Shown here piece after piece: positions 16,145-25,736 of a DNA stretch of 64,000 bases. The stretch's first letter is position 1. Each line of letters opens with the position of its first letter. Below the pieces are notes generated by a model that searched no databases, was not told where the DNA came from, and worked only from the letters and a program-made list of their open reading frames with translations. Source of the stretch: Pseudomonas viridiflava (lineage in GTDB: Bacteria; Pseudomonadota; Gammaproteobacteria; Pseudomonadales; Pseudomonadaceae); NCBI RefSeq assembly GCF_900590755.1, contig NZ_UUOC01000053.1, positions 62,001 to 126,000 of the forward strand, written 5' to 3'. A program made the translations under genes and the position numbers.

Positions 16145-17449
16145 TCAGTTCAGGTAAGGGGACCAGGACGGTTCTCTGACTTCGCCTTGAGCGGTAGGAA
16201 GCGGGAGCCTTACGCGTCCGTTAATGGACACGAGCATCAAGACTCCCCGGCCCTGCTGGCGGGTGGCGTAGATTACCATGGTGCCGTTGGGCGCAACAGT
16301 AGGCGACTCATCAAGGTTGCTATCTGTGAGGATTTTTACACTTCCGCGAGCCAAATCCTGCACTGCGACCTTGAAGTTGGTAAAGCCATCCTGCCGGTGA
16401 ATCATTACCAGCGTCTTTTCATCGGCTGACAATTTCGGGTTGGCGTTGTAGTTACCGACGAAAGTTACTCGTTCGGCACCACCACCATTGATGTTGGTTT
16501 TGTAGATCTGTGGCTTGCCGCCACGGTCCGACGTGAAGTACAGCGTCGAGCCATCCTTGCCGAAGAACGGTTCGGTATCGATCGAAGAATCGTTGGTGAC
16601 GCGGTTCAGAGCACGCGAAGCCAGATTCATGACGTAGATTTCAGGGTTGCCATCTTTAGAGAGCACGAACGCCAGCTTGCTGCCATCCGGCGACCATGCA
16701 GGCGCGCCATTGAGGCCTTCGAAGTTGGTGATCTGCTCACGACGACCGGTGTCGATGTGCTGAACGAAGATGCGCGGACGCTTCTGTTCGAACGACACAT
16801 ACGCAATGCGCTTCCCGTCCGGTGCAAAGCGTGGCGACAGGATCGGCTCACGGGATTGCAGCAGAGTCACGGCACGTGCGCCATCGTAGTCCGAACGTTG
16901 CAGCGTGAAACGCGTGTTGTTTTCGGAGAAACGCTCAGCGGTCACGTACAGCATGCGGGTGGAAAACGCACCCTTGATGCCGGTCAGTTTCTCGAACGAC
17001 TGGTCGGCAATGTAGTGCGCCATGTCGCGCAGCTGATCATTGGTACCGGAAACATTGCCGGTCAGTACTTGCTGTTCGGTTGCAACGTTGAACAGTGCGT
17101 ACTGAATCTGCAGACGACCGCCCGCAGGAACAATGTTGCCCACCATGACGTACTGGGCACCCAGCGCTTTCCAGTCACGGAAAATGACTTCGCTTGCCTG
17201 AGTCGGCAGGCTGATCATGTTCTGTTTAGGAATCGGCGAGTAATAACCCGAGTTACGCAGGTCGTTACCGATGATTTCTCCCATGTCTTCCGGCAGTACG
17301 CTCCCGCCCTGCCAGCCAAATGGCACGACAGCAATCGGGGTAGCGCGGTCACTGCCGCTGGTGACCAGAATGTTCTTCTCTTCTGCTGCAACCATCCCGG
17401 CCGCACAACAGAGAACGACTAGTAGCAGTCCTCGAAAAAGCTTGATCAC
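16145..17449 (-). CDS. tolB: Tol-Pal system beta-propeller protein TolB
   Basis: A 434-residue periplasmic protein with signal peptide (cleavage after MVAA), an N-terminal alpha/beta domain and a C-terminal six-bladed propeller. Repeated WSPDGSKLAFV and FAPDGKRIAYVS-type motifs (about residues 200-420) mark the blades. TolB binds Pal and, through its N-terminus, TolA. Its ATG overlaps the tolA stop by 4 bp. Confidence 0.97.
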   Translation of the reverse strand: MIKLFRGLLLVVLCCAAGMVAAEEKNILVTSGSDRATPIAVVPFGWQGGSVLPEDMGEIIGNDLRNSGYYSPIPKQNMISLPTQASEVIFRDWKALGAQYVMVGNIVPAGGRLQIQYALFNVATEQQVLTGNVSGTNDQLRDMAHYIADQSFEKLTGIKGAFSTRMLYVTAERFSENNTRFTLQRSDYDGARAVTLLQSREPILSPRFAPDGKRIAYVSFEQKRPRIFVQHIDTGRREQITNFEGLNGAPAWSPDGSKLAFVLSKDGNPEIYVMNLASRALNRVTNDSSIDTEPFFGKDGSTLYFTSDRGGKPQIYKTNINGGGAERVTFVGNYNANPKLSADEKTLVMIHRQDGFTNFKVAVQDLARGSVKILTDSNLDESPTVAPNGTMVIYATRQQGRGVLMLVSINGRVRLPLPTAQGEVREPSWSPYLN

Positions 17450-18540
17450 AGGGCTAGATCTCCAGGTGTGAATGTCATCTTGAATGAACGATATTGAGCG
17501 AAGTCAGCCGGTTTCATACCCTGCATTTCCGTCAAACGTCCAATGTTCTTGACCGCGGCTACCGCGGAACTGTCAAACGGCCCGTCGCCACTGGATTTCG
17601 CAATGGATACCGAAGCGATTGTACCGTCCGGCAACATGCCGATCTGCAGCGTAACGGACATGTTGTTACGCGCCGACGGTGGTCGACTCCAGCCTTCGGA
17701 AGCCCGAACACGGATCAAATCGTCGAAACTACCCGCTGTTTCGTCGCCTTGTTCATCCGCCAGCGCCTGTTGCCGTTCCGGTTTATCGGAGAGCAGGTCA
17801 GCCAAGGCCTGAGCCTTTTTGTCTTCGGCAGATTTACGAGCCGCTTCCTGCGCCTTCTTGGCAGAGTCGGCAGTGGCTTTTTTCTTGGCGTCGTCAGCAG
17901 CTTTCTTTTTAGCGTCTTCGGCGGCCTTTTTCTTGGCATCCTCAGCCGCTTTTTTCTTCGCGTCGTCGGCAGCCTGTTTCTTGGCTTCCTCCGCCGCAGC
18001 TTTTTTGGCGTCTTCCTCGGCCTTCTTCTTGGCGTCGTCTTCGGCTTTCTTCTTGGCTATATCAGCCAGTTGTTTCTCTTCAGCCTTTTTAGCGTCGGCT
18101 TTCTTGGCTTCATCAGCTTTTTTCGCTTCGTCGGCCTTCTTCGCCGCTTCCGCTTTTGCTGCTTCTGCTTTCTCTGCCGCCGCTTCAGCTTTCTGTTCTT
18201 CGGCTTTTTGAGCAGCCTCTTCTTTCTTTTGTTCCGCAGCTTTTACAGCTTCCTGCTTTTCCTGCTCGACTTTCTTCTGTTCCAGTTGCTCGACTTCAGT
18301 CTGTCGTGCAGCGGTCTTTTTTGCCTCGCCAGCAATTTTCTGATTGGTCTGGGTCGTCGCCTGGCTCTTGGATTTGAGCTGGTACAGGGTCGCCTGAACA
18401 ATAGGCTTGGCTTCCGGCAGATCCGGGGTCATGGCAAAGCTGACGAACAGCATGCCAAAAATCAGGATATGCAGCGCCACGGCCCAGACACTAGGCCAGA
18501 AGTAATTCTCCGAGGCGGATGGCTCTCGAATCGGCTGCAT
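17446..18540 (-). CDS. tolA: Tol-Pal inner-membrane linker TolA
   Basis: A 364-residue protein with one N-terminal membrane helix (AVALHILIFGMLFVSFA), a long Lys/Ala/Glu-rich helical domain (about residues 75-240) and a globular C-terminal domain that contacts TolB and Pal. The repeated AKKKAAEDAKKKA pattern spans the periplasm. The low-complexity DNA explains a long spurious antisense frame. It overlaps tolR by one base and tolB by four. Confidence 0.96.
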   Translation of the reverse strand: MQPIREPSASENYFWPSVWAVALHILIFGMLFVSFAMTPDLPEAKPIVQATLYQLKSKSQATTQTNQKIAGEAKKTAARQTEVEQLEQKKVEQEKQEAVKAAEQKKEEAAQKAEEQKAEAAAEKAEAAKAEAAKKADEAKKADEAKKADAKKAEEKQLADIAKKKAEDDAKKKAEEDAKKAAAEEAKKQAADDAKKKAAEDAKKKAAEDAKKKAADDAKKKATADSAKKAQEAARKSAEDKKAQALADLLSDKPERQQALADEQGDETAGSFDDLIRVRASEGWSRPPSARNNMSVTLQIGMLPDGTIASVSIAKSSGDGPFDSSAVAAVKNIGRLTEMQGMKPADFAQYRSFKMTFTPGDLAL

Positions 18541-19004
18541 CAGGGGGCCTCAGTAATCAAGCCAACATTCCCTACCCCAGCCTTCTGCAGCCCACCCATC
18601 GTGCCCATCACAGAGCCGTAATCGACAGTTTTGTCGCCACGGATGAAGACTTGAGTCTGCTTGCCAGCCTCACGACCTGCGGCCACGATCTTGGTCACGG
18701 CAGACGTCAGCTGCGGCAAGGTCATTGCCTTGTCCATCTGTTTGTCGGTGTCGACTTCGCTGCCAAGGTTCCAGTAATAGGTCTTGTCAGCCTTGATCGA
18801 AATGGTCAGGACCTGATTGTTGTTGTCTTGCGGCAAAGCCTCGCTGGAGACTTTGGGCAAATCGACTTTCACGCCCTGATTGATCATGGGAGCGGTCACC
18901 ATGAAGATGACCAGCAACACCAACATGACGTCGATGTACGGGACCACGTTCATTTCGGCAACCGGCTTGCGTTTTCTGCGGCGATCTCGAGCGATTAAAG
19001 CCAT
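18540..19004 (-). CDS. tolR: Tol-Pal proton-channel subunit TolR
   Basis: A 154-residue ExbD/TolR protein with a single N-terminal membrane helix carrying the proton-responsive Asp (YIDVMLVLLVIFMV) and a periplasmic domain. With TolQ it uses the proton motive force to energise TolA. Confidence 0.96.
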   Translation of the reverse strand: MALIARDRRRKRKPVAEMNVVPYIDVMLVLLVIFMVTAPMINQGVKVDLPKVSSEALPQDNNNQVLTISIKADKTYYWNLGSEVDTDKQMDKAMTLPQLTSAVTKIVAAGREAGKQTQVFIRGDKTVDYGSVMGTMGGLQKAGVGNVGLITEAP

Positions 19005-19018
19005 TGGGAATTACCTGC

Positions 19019-19714
19019 TCACTCTTCGCTGGTGTGCACTTTACGGTGCAGGATGGCCTGGAATTCGTCGGCGAAGGTGTAGTAACGGCTGATCAAGGTC
19101 TCGCTGCGAGCGGCGAAACGGTTGTAAGCGATTACTGCAGGGATCGCCGCGAACAGGCCAATGGCTGTTGCGATCAAGGCTTCGGCGATACCAGGGGCAA
19201 CGGTGGCGAGTGTCGCCTGTTGCGCAGTGGCCAGACCGCGGAAGGAGTTCATGATCCCCCAGACGGTACCGAACAGGCCGATGTACGGGCTGACGGAACC
19301 AACAGTGGCGAGGTAAGGCAGACCCGCTTCGAGTTTCTCTTCCTCGCGGGAGATGGCAACACGCATGGCACGGGCCACGCCTTCCATCACGGCCTCAGGA
19401 TCAACCCCGGCCTGCTGACGCAGACGCGAGAACTCTTTGAAGCCGGCGCGGAAGATCTGCTCCACACCCGAATCAGGGTCTGGATTGCTGCCCGCCTGAC
19501 GGTACAGTTTGGACAAATCGATACCGGACCAGAAACGCTCCTCGAAGCTATCCAGTGCCCGGCGTCCAGCGCGCAGCATATTGCTGCGTTGAAAAATCAT
19601 GATCCACGAAGTGACTGAAGCAGCCACCAGGATCAGCATAACCAACTGAACCACAACACTGGCATTGCTGACCAAACTCCACATGGAGGAATGGTCGACG
19701 ACGTTAGCTTCCAC
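19019..19714 (-). CDS. tolQ: Tol-Pal proton-channel subunit TolQ
   Basis: A 231-residue ExbB/TolQ protein with three membrane helices (first WSLVSNASVVVQLVMLILV). The family segment VSPYIGLFGTVWGIMNSF and the third helix AEALIATAIGLFAAIPAVIAYN line the channel. It starts inside the end of ybgC (11-bp overlap), so ybgC-tolQ are coupled. Confidence 0.96.
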   Translation of the reverse strand: MEANVVDHSSMWSLVSNASVVVQLVMLILVAASVTSWIMIFQRSNMLRAGRRALDSFEERFWSGIDLSKLYRQAGSNPDPDSGVEQIFRAGFKEFSRLRQQAGVDPEAVMEGVARAMRVAISREEEKLEAGLPYLATVGSVSPYIGLFGTVWGIMNSFRGLATAQQATLATVAPGIAEALIATAIGLFAAIPAVIAYNRFAARSETLISRYYTFADEFQAILHRKVHTSEE

Positions 19715-20171
19715 GCTTTATCTCCTGCTCTGAATGTGTACCCGCGCCGCTCTGGACGGCAAAGGCCGTACGCAAAGCTTCGGGAATGGCCCGGGGTTTC
19801 AAACTATCGGCGCGCACACACGCCACCAAGAACTGCCCTTCACAGAGCAGCGTTTCATCCGCAGCCCGCCTGACTTCTTGCTTGAAGCGCAGGCTGGCAC
19901 GGTTCAATTCGATTACTTCGGCGCTGACCAGCAGTTCATCGTCCAGTCGCGCCGGCTTGTGGAAACGAGCCTCGCTGGAGTGGACGACGAACAGCAGGTT
20001 TTCTTGCGCCATTGAGGACTGGGCAAAACCCAGTTCCCGCAGCCGCTCGGTACGAGCCCGCTCCATGAATTTCAGATAATTGACGTAGTAGACGATGCCG
20101 CCAGCATCGGTGTCTTCGTAATAAACCCGACAACGATGTGCGAACGACTGAACCCCGTTTTGCGCGCGCAT
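19704..20171 (-). CDS. ybgC: Acyl-CoA thioesterase YbgC
   Basis: A 155-residue hot-dog-fold thioesterase. The active-site region YYEDTDAGGIVYYVNYLKF contains the catalytic Asp. It hydrolyses acyl-CoA (or acyl-ACP) in the cytoplasm and is the conserved first gene of the tol-pal cluster. Its promoter should lie in the 137 bp between it and ruvB. Confidence 0.94.
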   Translation of the reverse strand: MRAQNGVQSFAHRCRVYYEDTDAGGIVYYVNYLKFMERARTERLRELGFAQSSMAQENLLFVVHSSEARFHKPARLDDELLVSAEVIELNRASLRFKQEVRRAADETLLCEGQFLVACVRADSLKPRAIPEALRTAFAVQSGAGTHSEQEIKRGS

Positions 20172-20308
20172 ACTCTAGTGCTTACTCCTCAGGTTGCCAA
20201 TCCGCCACGACAACTGTTTTTCATGGTTTTGCAGGTTATTACCGGTCTGCTTCGGGCAACTGCCAGTCTGACCACGCAAACCCTGAATAAATCACTGATT
20301 TGCGGCTT

Positions 20309-21367
20309 TTAATTGTCTTCGTCTGCAACAAATTGTTCAGCACCTGGCATTTCGCCCATACGCGACGGAATGTTCAGACCGAAGTGCAAATACGCATGAC
20401 GGGTCACGACCCGGCCACGCGGTGTGCGCATGATATAGCCTTGCTGGATCAAATAGGGTTCGAGCACATCTTCAATGGTGTGACGCTCTTCGCTAATGGC
20501 AGCGGCGAGGCTATCGACCCCGACCGGGCCACCGTCGAACTTCTCGATCATGGTCAGCAGCAAGCGCCGGTCCTGATGATCAAAACCGCGCTCATCGACA
20601 TCCAGCAGGTTCAAGGCTAGATCCGCGATGGGCTTGGTGATATGCCCTTTCCCGCGCACTTCTGCGAAATCCCGAACCCGGCGTAGCAAGCGGTTGGCGA
20701 TACGCGGCGTGCCACGGGCACGACGGGCGATTTCAAAGGCGCCTTCCGGCTCGATTGGCAGGCCCAGAATGCCCGCAGAACGGGTCACGATGGTGGCCAG
20801 ATCGGCAATATTGTAGAACTCCAGGCGCTGCACAATGCCGAATCGGTCGCGCAACGGGTTGGTCAGCATGCCCGCCCGGGTCGTCGCCCCCACCAGCGTG
20901 AAAGGCGGCAAATCCAGTTTGATGGAGCGCGCGGCTGGGCCTTCACCGATCATGATGTCGAGCTGAAAATCCTCCATCGCTGGGTACAGGACTTCTTCAA
21001 CGATGGGCGAAAGCCGATGGATTTCGTCGATGAACAGTACGTCATTGGGCTCAAGGTTGGTCAGGATTGCTGCCAGGTCGCCGGGCCGTTCCAGCACCGG
21101 GCCGGACGTGCTCTTGATCGACACCGACATTTCCTGGGCAATAATGTTGGCAAGCGTGGTCTTGCCCAGCCCCGGCGGGCCGAAGATCAGAGTGTGATCC
21201 AGCGCTTCGTTACGACCCCGCGCGGCCTGGATGAACAACTCCATCTGCTCACGCACTGTGGGCTGACCGATGTAATCGGCAAGACTCAGGGGGCGGATGG
21301 CGCGATCGATCTGTTCGTCACGGTCTCGGCCGCCGGTGGCGGTTATCAGGCGGTCAGCATCAATCAC
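20309..21367 (-). CDS. ruvB: Holliday junction helicase RuvB
   Basis: A 352-residue AAA+ motor. Walker A is FGPPGLGKTTLAN, Walker B is VLFIDEIHRL, sensor 1 lies in LVGATTRAGM and the arginine finger region follows; the C-terminal winged helix has RGRVVTRHAY. It drives branch migration with RuvA. The start is GTG at 21367, directly abutting the ruvA stop (TAAGTG). Confidence 0.97.
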   Translation of the reverse strand: MIDADRLITATGGRDRDEQIDRAIRPLSLADYIGQPTVREQMELFIQAARGRNEALDHTLIFGPPGLGKTTLANIIAQEMSVSIKSTSGPVLERPGDLAAILTNLEPNDVLFIDEIHRLSPIVEEVLYPAMEDFQLDIMIGEGPAARSIKLDLPPFTLVGATTRAGMLTNPLRDRFGIVQRLEFYNIADLATIVTRSAGILGLPIEPEGAFEIARRARGTPRIANRLLRRVRDFAEVRGKGHITKPIADLALNLLDVDERGFDHQDRRLLLTMIEKFDGGPVGVDSLAAAISEERHTIEDVLEPYLIQQGYIMRTPRGRVVTRHAYLHFGLNIPSRMGEMPGAEQFVADEDN

Positions 21368-21976
21368 TTAAGCCATTCCCTTCAATGCACGTCGAATCAA
21401 ATCAGCACTGCTCAAATCTTTTTCCTTGATGGCGGAAACCGCTTTGCTCGCTTCCTGAGGTTTGTAACCCAGGGAGATCAGCGCGCTTACCGCGTCAGAC
21501 TCGGCGGTCACCACTGGCTCCGGCATACCAGGCCCACTGGAAACCAGGGTAAAAGTGCCCGGCAGGGTTTCCCAGGCTTTGAAGCGATCCTTGAGTTCCA
21601 CCAGCAAACGCTCGGCGGTCTTTTTGCCAACACCAGGAATGCGGGTCAAGGCAGAGGTGTCCTGAGCCTGAACGCAGCGCACCAGCTCATCGACCTCAAG
21701 GCCGGACATCAACGCCAGTGCCAGTTTCGGACCAACGCCATTGAGGCGGATCAGCTCACGAAACAGCTCGCGCTCGCGCTTTTCATAAAAACCATAAAGC
21801 AGATGCGCGTCTTCGCGCACCACCAGGTGAGTATGCAAGGTCACGGGTTCGCCAACATGAGGCAAGCGGTAGAGCGTAGTCATGGGGACCTCGATCTCAT
21901 ACCCGACACCGTTCACATCAAGCACCAGATGCGGCGGCTGTTTTTCAGCCAGAAAGCCGCGCAAGCGTCCAATCAC
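21368..21976 (-). CDS. ruvA: Holliday junction-binding protein RuvA
   Basis: A 202-residue tetrameric junction-binding protein with an N-terminal OB fold (MIGRLRGFLAEK), two helix-hairpin-helix motifs (LNGVGPKLALALM and IPGVGKKTAERLL) and a C-terminal RuvB-binding domain. The start codon is GTG at 21976. Confidence 0.97.
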   Translation of the reverse strand: MIGRLRGFLAEKQPPHLVLDVNGVGYEIEVPMTTLYRLPHVGEPVTLHTHLVVREDAHLLYGFYEKRERELFRELIRLNGVGPKLALALMSGLEVDELVRCVQAQDTSALTRIPGVGKKTAERLLVELKDRFKAWETLPGTFTLVSSGPGMPEPVVTAESDAVSALISLGYKPQEASKAVSAIKEKDLSSADLIRRALKGMA

Positions 21977-22119
21977 GTATCAAATCCTTTCGTGTTGTCG
22001 ATCCGCAGAGTGATCGACGCGAAATAGTGGTCGCAATCATTGCAGGCATCACGACGCCCGCAAGCGAAAATATAAAAGAAGATGATGCTAACAGAGACGT
22101 CACCCCTCTATCTGAAGCT

Positions 22120-22644
22120 TTAGAGACGTAACCGACCACCGCGACTGCGGGCGGTGTTCAGACCGTGAGGTATCAGGCTCGAACGTGTGTGCGCGTGGCA
22201 CAAGGCAATGGCCAGGGCGTCGGAGGCATCAATCTGCGGCTTCTGGGTCAGCTTGAGCAAATGCATGACCATCATCATCACCTGCTCTTTATTGGCTGCG
22301 CCTGTTCCGGCCACGGCCTGCTTGACCTGGGTCGCGGTGTACTCAGCAATTTCCAGGCTCTCTTCAGCGCCCGCGACAATGGCAGCACCCCTCGCCTGCC
22401 CCAGTTTGAGCGCCGAGTCGGCGTTGCGCGCCATAAAGACTTTTTCAATGCCCATGGTCACCGGGCCGTAAGTCTGGATCACCTCACGCACGCCGCGATA
22501 CACGATCTGCAAGCGTTCATGCAGCTCGCCACTGCCGGTGCGGATGCAGCCCGAGGCGACGTAAACACAGCCACGCCCGGTGTCCCGCACCACGCCGTAG
22601 CCGGTAATTCGCGAACCGGGGTCGATACCAAGAATAAGAGTCAT
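22120..22644 (-). CDS. ruvC: Holliday junction endonuclease RuvC
   Basis: A 174-residue RNase H-fold resolvase. The catalytic acids are in LGIDPGSRITGYG, GIEKVFM and IDASDALAIALCHAH. The ATG at 22644 (MTLILGID) is the family start; the frame is open to 22689 without support. It is separated from ruvA by 143 bp. Confidence 0.96.
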   Translation of the reverse strand: MTLILGIDPGSRITGYGVVRDTGRGCVYVASGCIRTGSGELHERLQIVYRGVREVIQTYGPVTMGIEKVFMARNADSALKLGQARGAAIVAGAEESLEIAEYTATQVKQAVAGTGAANKEQVMMMVMHLLKLTQKPQIDASDALAIALCHAHTRSSLIPHGLNTARSRGGRLRL

Positions 22645-22691
22645 AACGCCTGCAGCTTGAGAAGTGACACATCGCGAAGATCGCAGCATAA

Positions 22692-22738
22692 AGGCAGAAG
22701 CCGGAGGCCGATAGCGATAGATCGCTTCGTAGCTCCGG
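22692..22738. repeat. Inverted repeat between yebC and ruvC
   Basis: GCCGGAGG and CTCCGGC arms with inner GCGAT/ATCGC pairing form a long imperfect hairpin. It lacks a strong T-run on the minus strand, so it may be a weak terminator or an RNA processing site. Confidence 0.45.
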
Positions 22739-22767
22739 CCTCGAATAATAAAGCAGACAACGTTTTA

Positions 22768-23514
22768 TCAGCCCAACTGCTCCATGACGTCGTCCGGGAT
22801 TTCCGCATTGGAATAGACGTTCTGCACGTCATCCAGATCCTCAAGCATGTCGATCAGCTTGAGCACCTTTTCCGCAGTTTCCAGATCCAGTACGGCGCTG
22901 GTAGTTGGCAGCATCACGATTTCAGCATCGTTCGCCTTGAACCCGGCAGCGTCCAGCGCGTTGCGGACGGCATAAAACCCGGAAAACGAGGTGAACACGT
23001 CGATGCTGCCGTCTTCATTGGTCACGATGTCGTCGGCATCCGCTTCCATGGAAGCCTCGATCAAGGAGTCTTCGTCAACACCCGGCGCGAAGGAAATCTG
23101 CCCCTTGCGATCGAACAGATAGGCGACAGAGCCATCAGTGCCGAGGTTACCGCCACACTTGGTGAACGCATGGCGCACGGCTGCAGCGGTCCGGTTGCGA
23201 TTGTCGGTCATGGTTTCAACCATGATCGCCACGCCGCCAGGACCGTAACCTTCGTAACCCAGCTCTTCGACGTCGTCACCGTCGGCAGCACCGGTACCCC
23301 GGGCCACTGCGCGGTCGATGGTGTCACGGGTCATGTTCGCACCGAGGGCCTTGTCCAGCGCCAGACGCAGACGAGGGTTGGAACCTGGATCACCACCACC
23401 CTGACGAGCAGCGACGGTCAGCTCACGAATCCACTTGGTGAAAATCTTGCCTTTCTTGGCATCCTGACGCTCTTTGCGGTGCTTGATGTTCGCCCACTTA
23501 GAATGACCTGCCAT
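22768..23514 (-). CDS. yebC: YebC/PmpR-family translation/transcription factor
   Basis: A 248-residue protein opening MAGHSKWANIKHRKERQDAKKG, the hallmark of the YebC family. Three-domain architecture is typical. P. aeruginosa PmpR at the same locus has been described as a repressor of the quinolone signal regulator, and YebC homologues also relieve ribosome stalling at proline stretches. It sits between aspS and ruvC as in other pseudomonads. Confidence 0.95.
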   Translation of the reverse strand: MAGHSKWANIKHRKERQDAKKGKIFTKWIRELTVAARQGGGDPGSNPRLRLALDKALGANMTRDTIDRAVARGTGAADGDDVEELGYEGYGPGGVAIMVETMTDNRNRTAAAVRHAFTKCGGNLGTDGSVAYLFDRKGQISFAPGVDEDSLIEASMEADADDIVTNEDGSIDVFTSFSGFYAVRNALDAAGFKANDAEIVMLPTTSAVLDLETAEKVLKLIDMLEDLDDVQNVYSNAEIPDDVMEQLG

Positions 23515-23642
23515 ATCTCGCTCCAGATTCTTTCTTCAAACACCTTCGCCCGCACGAGTGCAGGCGAAAGCTTTCTTCAATTCAGTAAGGTGCAACATCA
23601 GGCGCAGCCACGTCACGGAGACGTGGTGCGCCTGGGCACGAA

Positions 23643-25418
23643 TCACTCAGCCTTTGGCTGTTCGCGCAGACGGATGTGCAGCTCACGCAATGCCTTGGCA
23701 TCGACAACACCAGGCGCCTGGGTCATGACATCAGCCGCGCTCTGGGTTTTCGGGAAGGCGATGACTTCACGAATCGACTGAGCACCGGTCATCAGCATGA
23801 CCAGACGATCAAGACCGAACGCCAGACCACCATGGGGCGGAGCGCCGTACTTCAGAGCGTCCAACAGGAAGCCAAACTTCTCCTGCTGCTCGTCTTCGGC
23901 GATACCCAGCAGACGGAAGACCGCTTGCTGCATCTCTTTGCGGTGGATACGGATCGAACCACCACCCAGCTCGGTGCCGTTCAGAACCATGTCGTAAGCA
24001 CGTGACAAGGCGGTGCCCGGGTTGGCTTCCAGCTCTTCCGGCGTGCATTTTGGCGCGGTGAACGGGTGGTGCAGCGCAGAGAAACTACCGTCTTCGTTTT
24101 CTTCAAACATCGGGAAGTCGACGACCCACATCGGAGCCCACTCGCAGGTGTGCAGCTTGAGGTCGTTACCTACCTTGATCCGCAGCGCGCCTAGGGCTTC
24201 GCTGACGATCTTGGCTTTGTCCGCGCCAAAGAAAACGATGTCGCCATCTACCGCACCAACACGATCCAGGATCACGTTGAGGTTGGCTTCAGGGATGTTC
24301 TTCACGATTGGCGACTGCAGGCCATCAACGCCGTTTGCACGCTCGTTGACCTTGATGTAGGCCAGACCCTTGGCACCGTAGATGCCAACGAACTTGGTGT
24401 AATCGTCGATCTGTTTGCGCGGCATGCTCGCCCCGCCTGGAACGCGCAGAGCAGCGATACGGCATTTAGGGTCGTTGGCCGGGCCGCTGAACACCTTGAA
24501 GTCGACTTCCTTGAGCTGGTCTTCAACATCAACCAGTTCCAGCGGGTTACGCAGGTCCGGCTTGTCCGAGCCATAACGACGCATGGCTTCTGCGAACGTC
24601 ATGTGCGGGAAGTCACCGAAGTCCAGATCCAGCACTTCCTTGAACAGCTGACGAACCATCTTCTCGGTCAGGCCGATGATGTCTTCTTCATTCAGGAAGC
24701 TGGTTTCGATGTCGATCTGGGTGAATTCCGGCTGGCGGTCAGCACGCAGGTCTTCGTCACGGAAGCACTTGGCGATCTGGTAGTAGCGATCGAAGCCGGC
24801 AACCATCAACAGCTGTTTGAAAAGCTGTGGCGACTGCGGCAGCGCAAAGAAGCTGCCCGGGTGTGTGCGGCTAGGCACCAGATAGTCGCGAGCACCTTCC
24901 GGCGTGGCGCGGGTCAGGATCGGTGTTTCAACGTCAAGGAAACCGTTGTCGTCCAGGTAGCGGCGGATGCTGGTGGTGATGCGCGAACGCAGACGCAGCT
25001 TCTCGGCCATTTCCGGGCGACGCAGGTCAATGAAGCGATAACGCAGGCGCGTCTCTTCGCCCACATCGGAGTATTCATTCAGCGGGAACGGCGGAGTTTC
25101 CGACTCGTTCAGCACTTCCAGTTCGTAACCGAGAACCTCGATGGCGCCGGACGCCATGTTCGCGTTGACAGCACCTGCCGGGCGAGTACGCACCTTGCCG
25201 GTGACCTTGACGACATACTCGCTGCGCACGCGGTCGGCGGCAGCGAAGGTGTCAGCGCGATCAGGGTCGAATACGACCTGAGCCAGACCTTCACGATCGC
25301 GGATATCGAGGAAGATAACGCCCCCGTGGTCACGTCGGCGGTGGACCCATCCGCAAAGGGTAATTTCCTGACCTTCCAGGCTCTCGTTCAATTGGCCGCA
25401 ATAATGGCTGCGCATCAT
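23643..25418 (-). CDS. aspS: Aspartyl-tRNA synthetase, probably non-discriminating
   Basis: A 591-residue class II synthetase with an N-terminal OB anticodon-binding domain, motif 2 FRDEDLRADRQPEFTQID and motif 3 GLAFGLDRLVML. His31 and Gly82 are present; these two residues were implicated in tRNA-Asn recognition by P. aeruginosa AspRS. The enzyme is thus expected to charge both tRNA-Asp and tRNA-Asn, with GatCAB finishing Asn-tRNA. It is followed by yebC after 128 bp. Confidence 0.97.
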   Translation of the reverse strand: MMRSHYCGQLNESLEGQEITLCGWVHRRRDHGGVIFLDIRDREGLAQVVFDPDRADTFAAADRVRSEYVVKVTGKVRTRPAGAVNANMASGAIEVLGYELEVLNESETPPFPLNEYSDVGEETRLRYRFIDLRRPEMAEKLRLRSRITTSIRRYLDDNGFLDVETPILTRATPEGARDYLVPSRTHPGSFFALPQSPQLFKQLLMVAGFDRYYQIAKCFRDEDLRADRQPEFTQIDIETSFLNEEDIIGLTEKMVRQLFKEVLDLDFGDFPHMTFAEAMRRYGSDKPDLRNPLELVDVEDQLKEVDFKVFSGPANDPKCRIAALRVPGGASMPRKQIDDYTKFVGIYGAKGLAYIKVNERANGVDGLQSPIVKNIPEANLNVILDRVGAVDGDIVFFGADKAKIVSEALGALRIKVGNDLKLHTCEWAPMWVVDFPMFEENEDGSFSALHHPFTAPKCTPEELEANPGTALSRAYDMVLNGTELGGGSIRIHRKEMQQAVFRLLGIAEDEQQEKFGFLLDALKYGAPPHGGLAFGLDRLVMLMTGAQSIREVIAFPKTQSAADVMTQAPGVVDAKALRELHIRLREQPKAE

Positions 25419-25684
25419 GATGGTCTGTTCACTTCCAGTAATTCGAAATTCGGTGGAGCTTTCGCTCTTGGCTTGCGCTCAATAGTGCAAGAGCCCAGGC
25501 ATGCGTTCAAGCCATGCCTGCGCTGGCCTGCGCGCTGTACGCGCAAACGCGCCCGTTTTAGCAAGGCGGAGGATTATATAGGGTTAATCGTGGCTGCGCA
25601 GCCGTGGGGTTGGGTCAGGGCGAGATAACTTCATCGCATCACCCCGACAGACCCCGCTGTTATCGCTACCTGATGCGGAGCGAA

Positions 25685-25711
25685 AGCAGGCCCGCCAAAA
25701 GGCGAGCCCGC
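25685..25711 (-). terminator. Hairpin after the ribbon-helix-helix gene
   Basis: GCAGGCCCGCC and GGCGAGCCCGC pair around a four-base loop about 25 bp past the stop codon at 25737. The T-run is short (TTT), so termination is plausible but not certain. Confidence 0.5.
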
Positions 25712-25736
25712 AGAAATTGGTGACGCACTAGCAGCT

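Noticed and set aside
17494..18621. Phe/Leu-rich plus-strand frame across tolA
   Set aside because: Arises from reverse translation of the Lys/Ala repeat of TolA; low complexity and no start signal.
22165..23781. 538-codon plus-strand frame across ruvC and yebC
   Set aside because: Runs through two intact minus-strand genes and an intergenic hairpin; no recognisable protein features.
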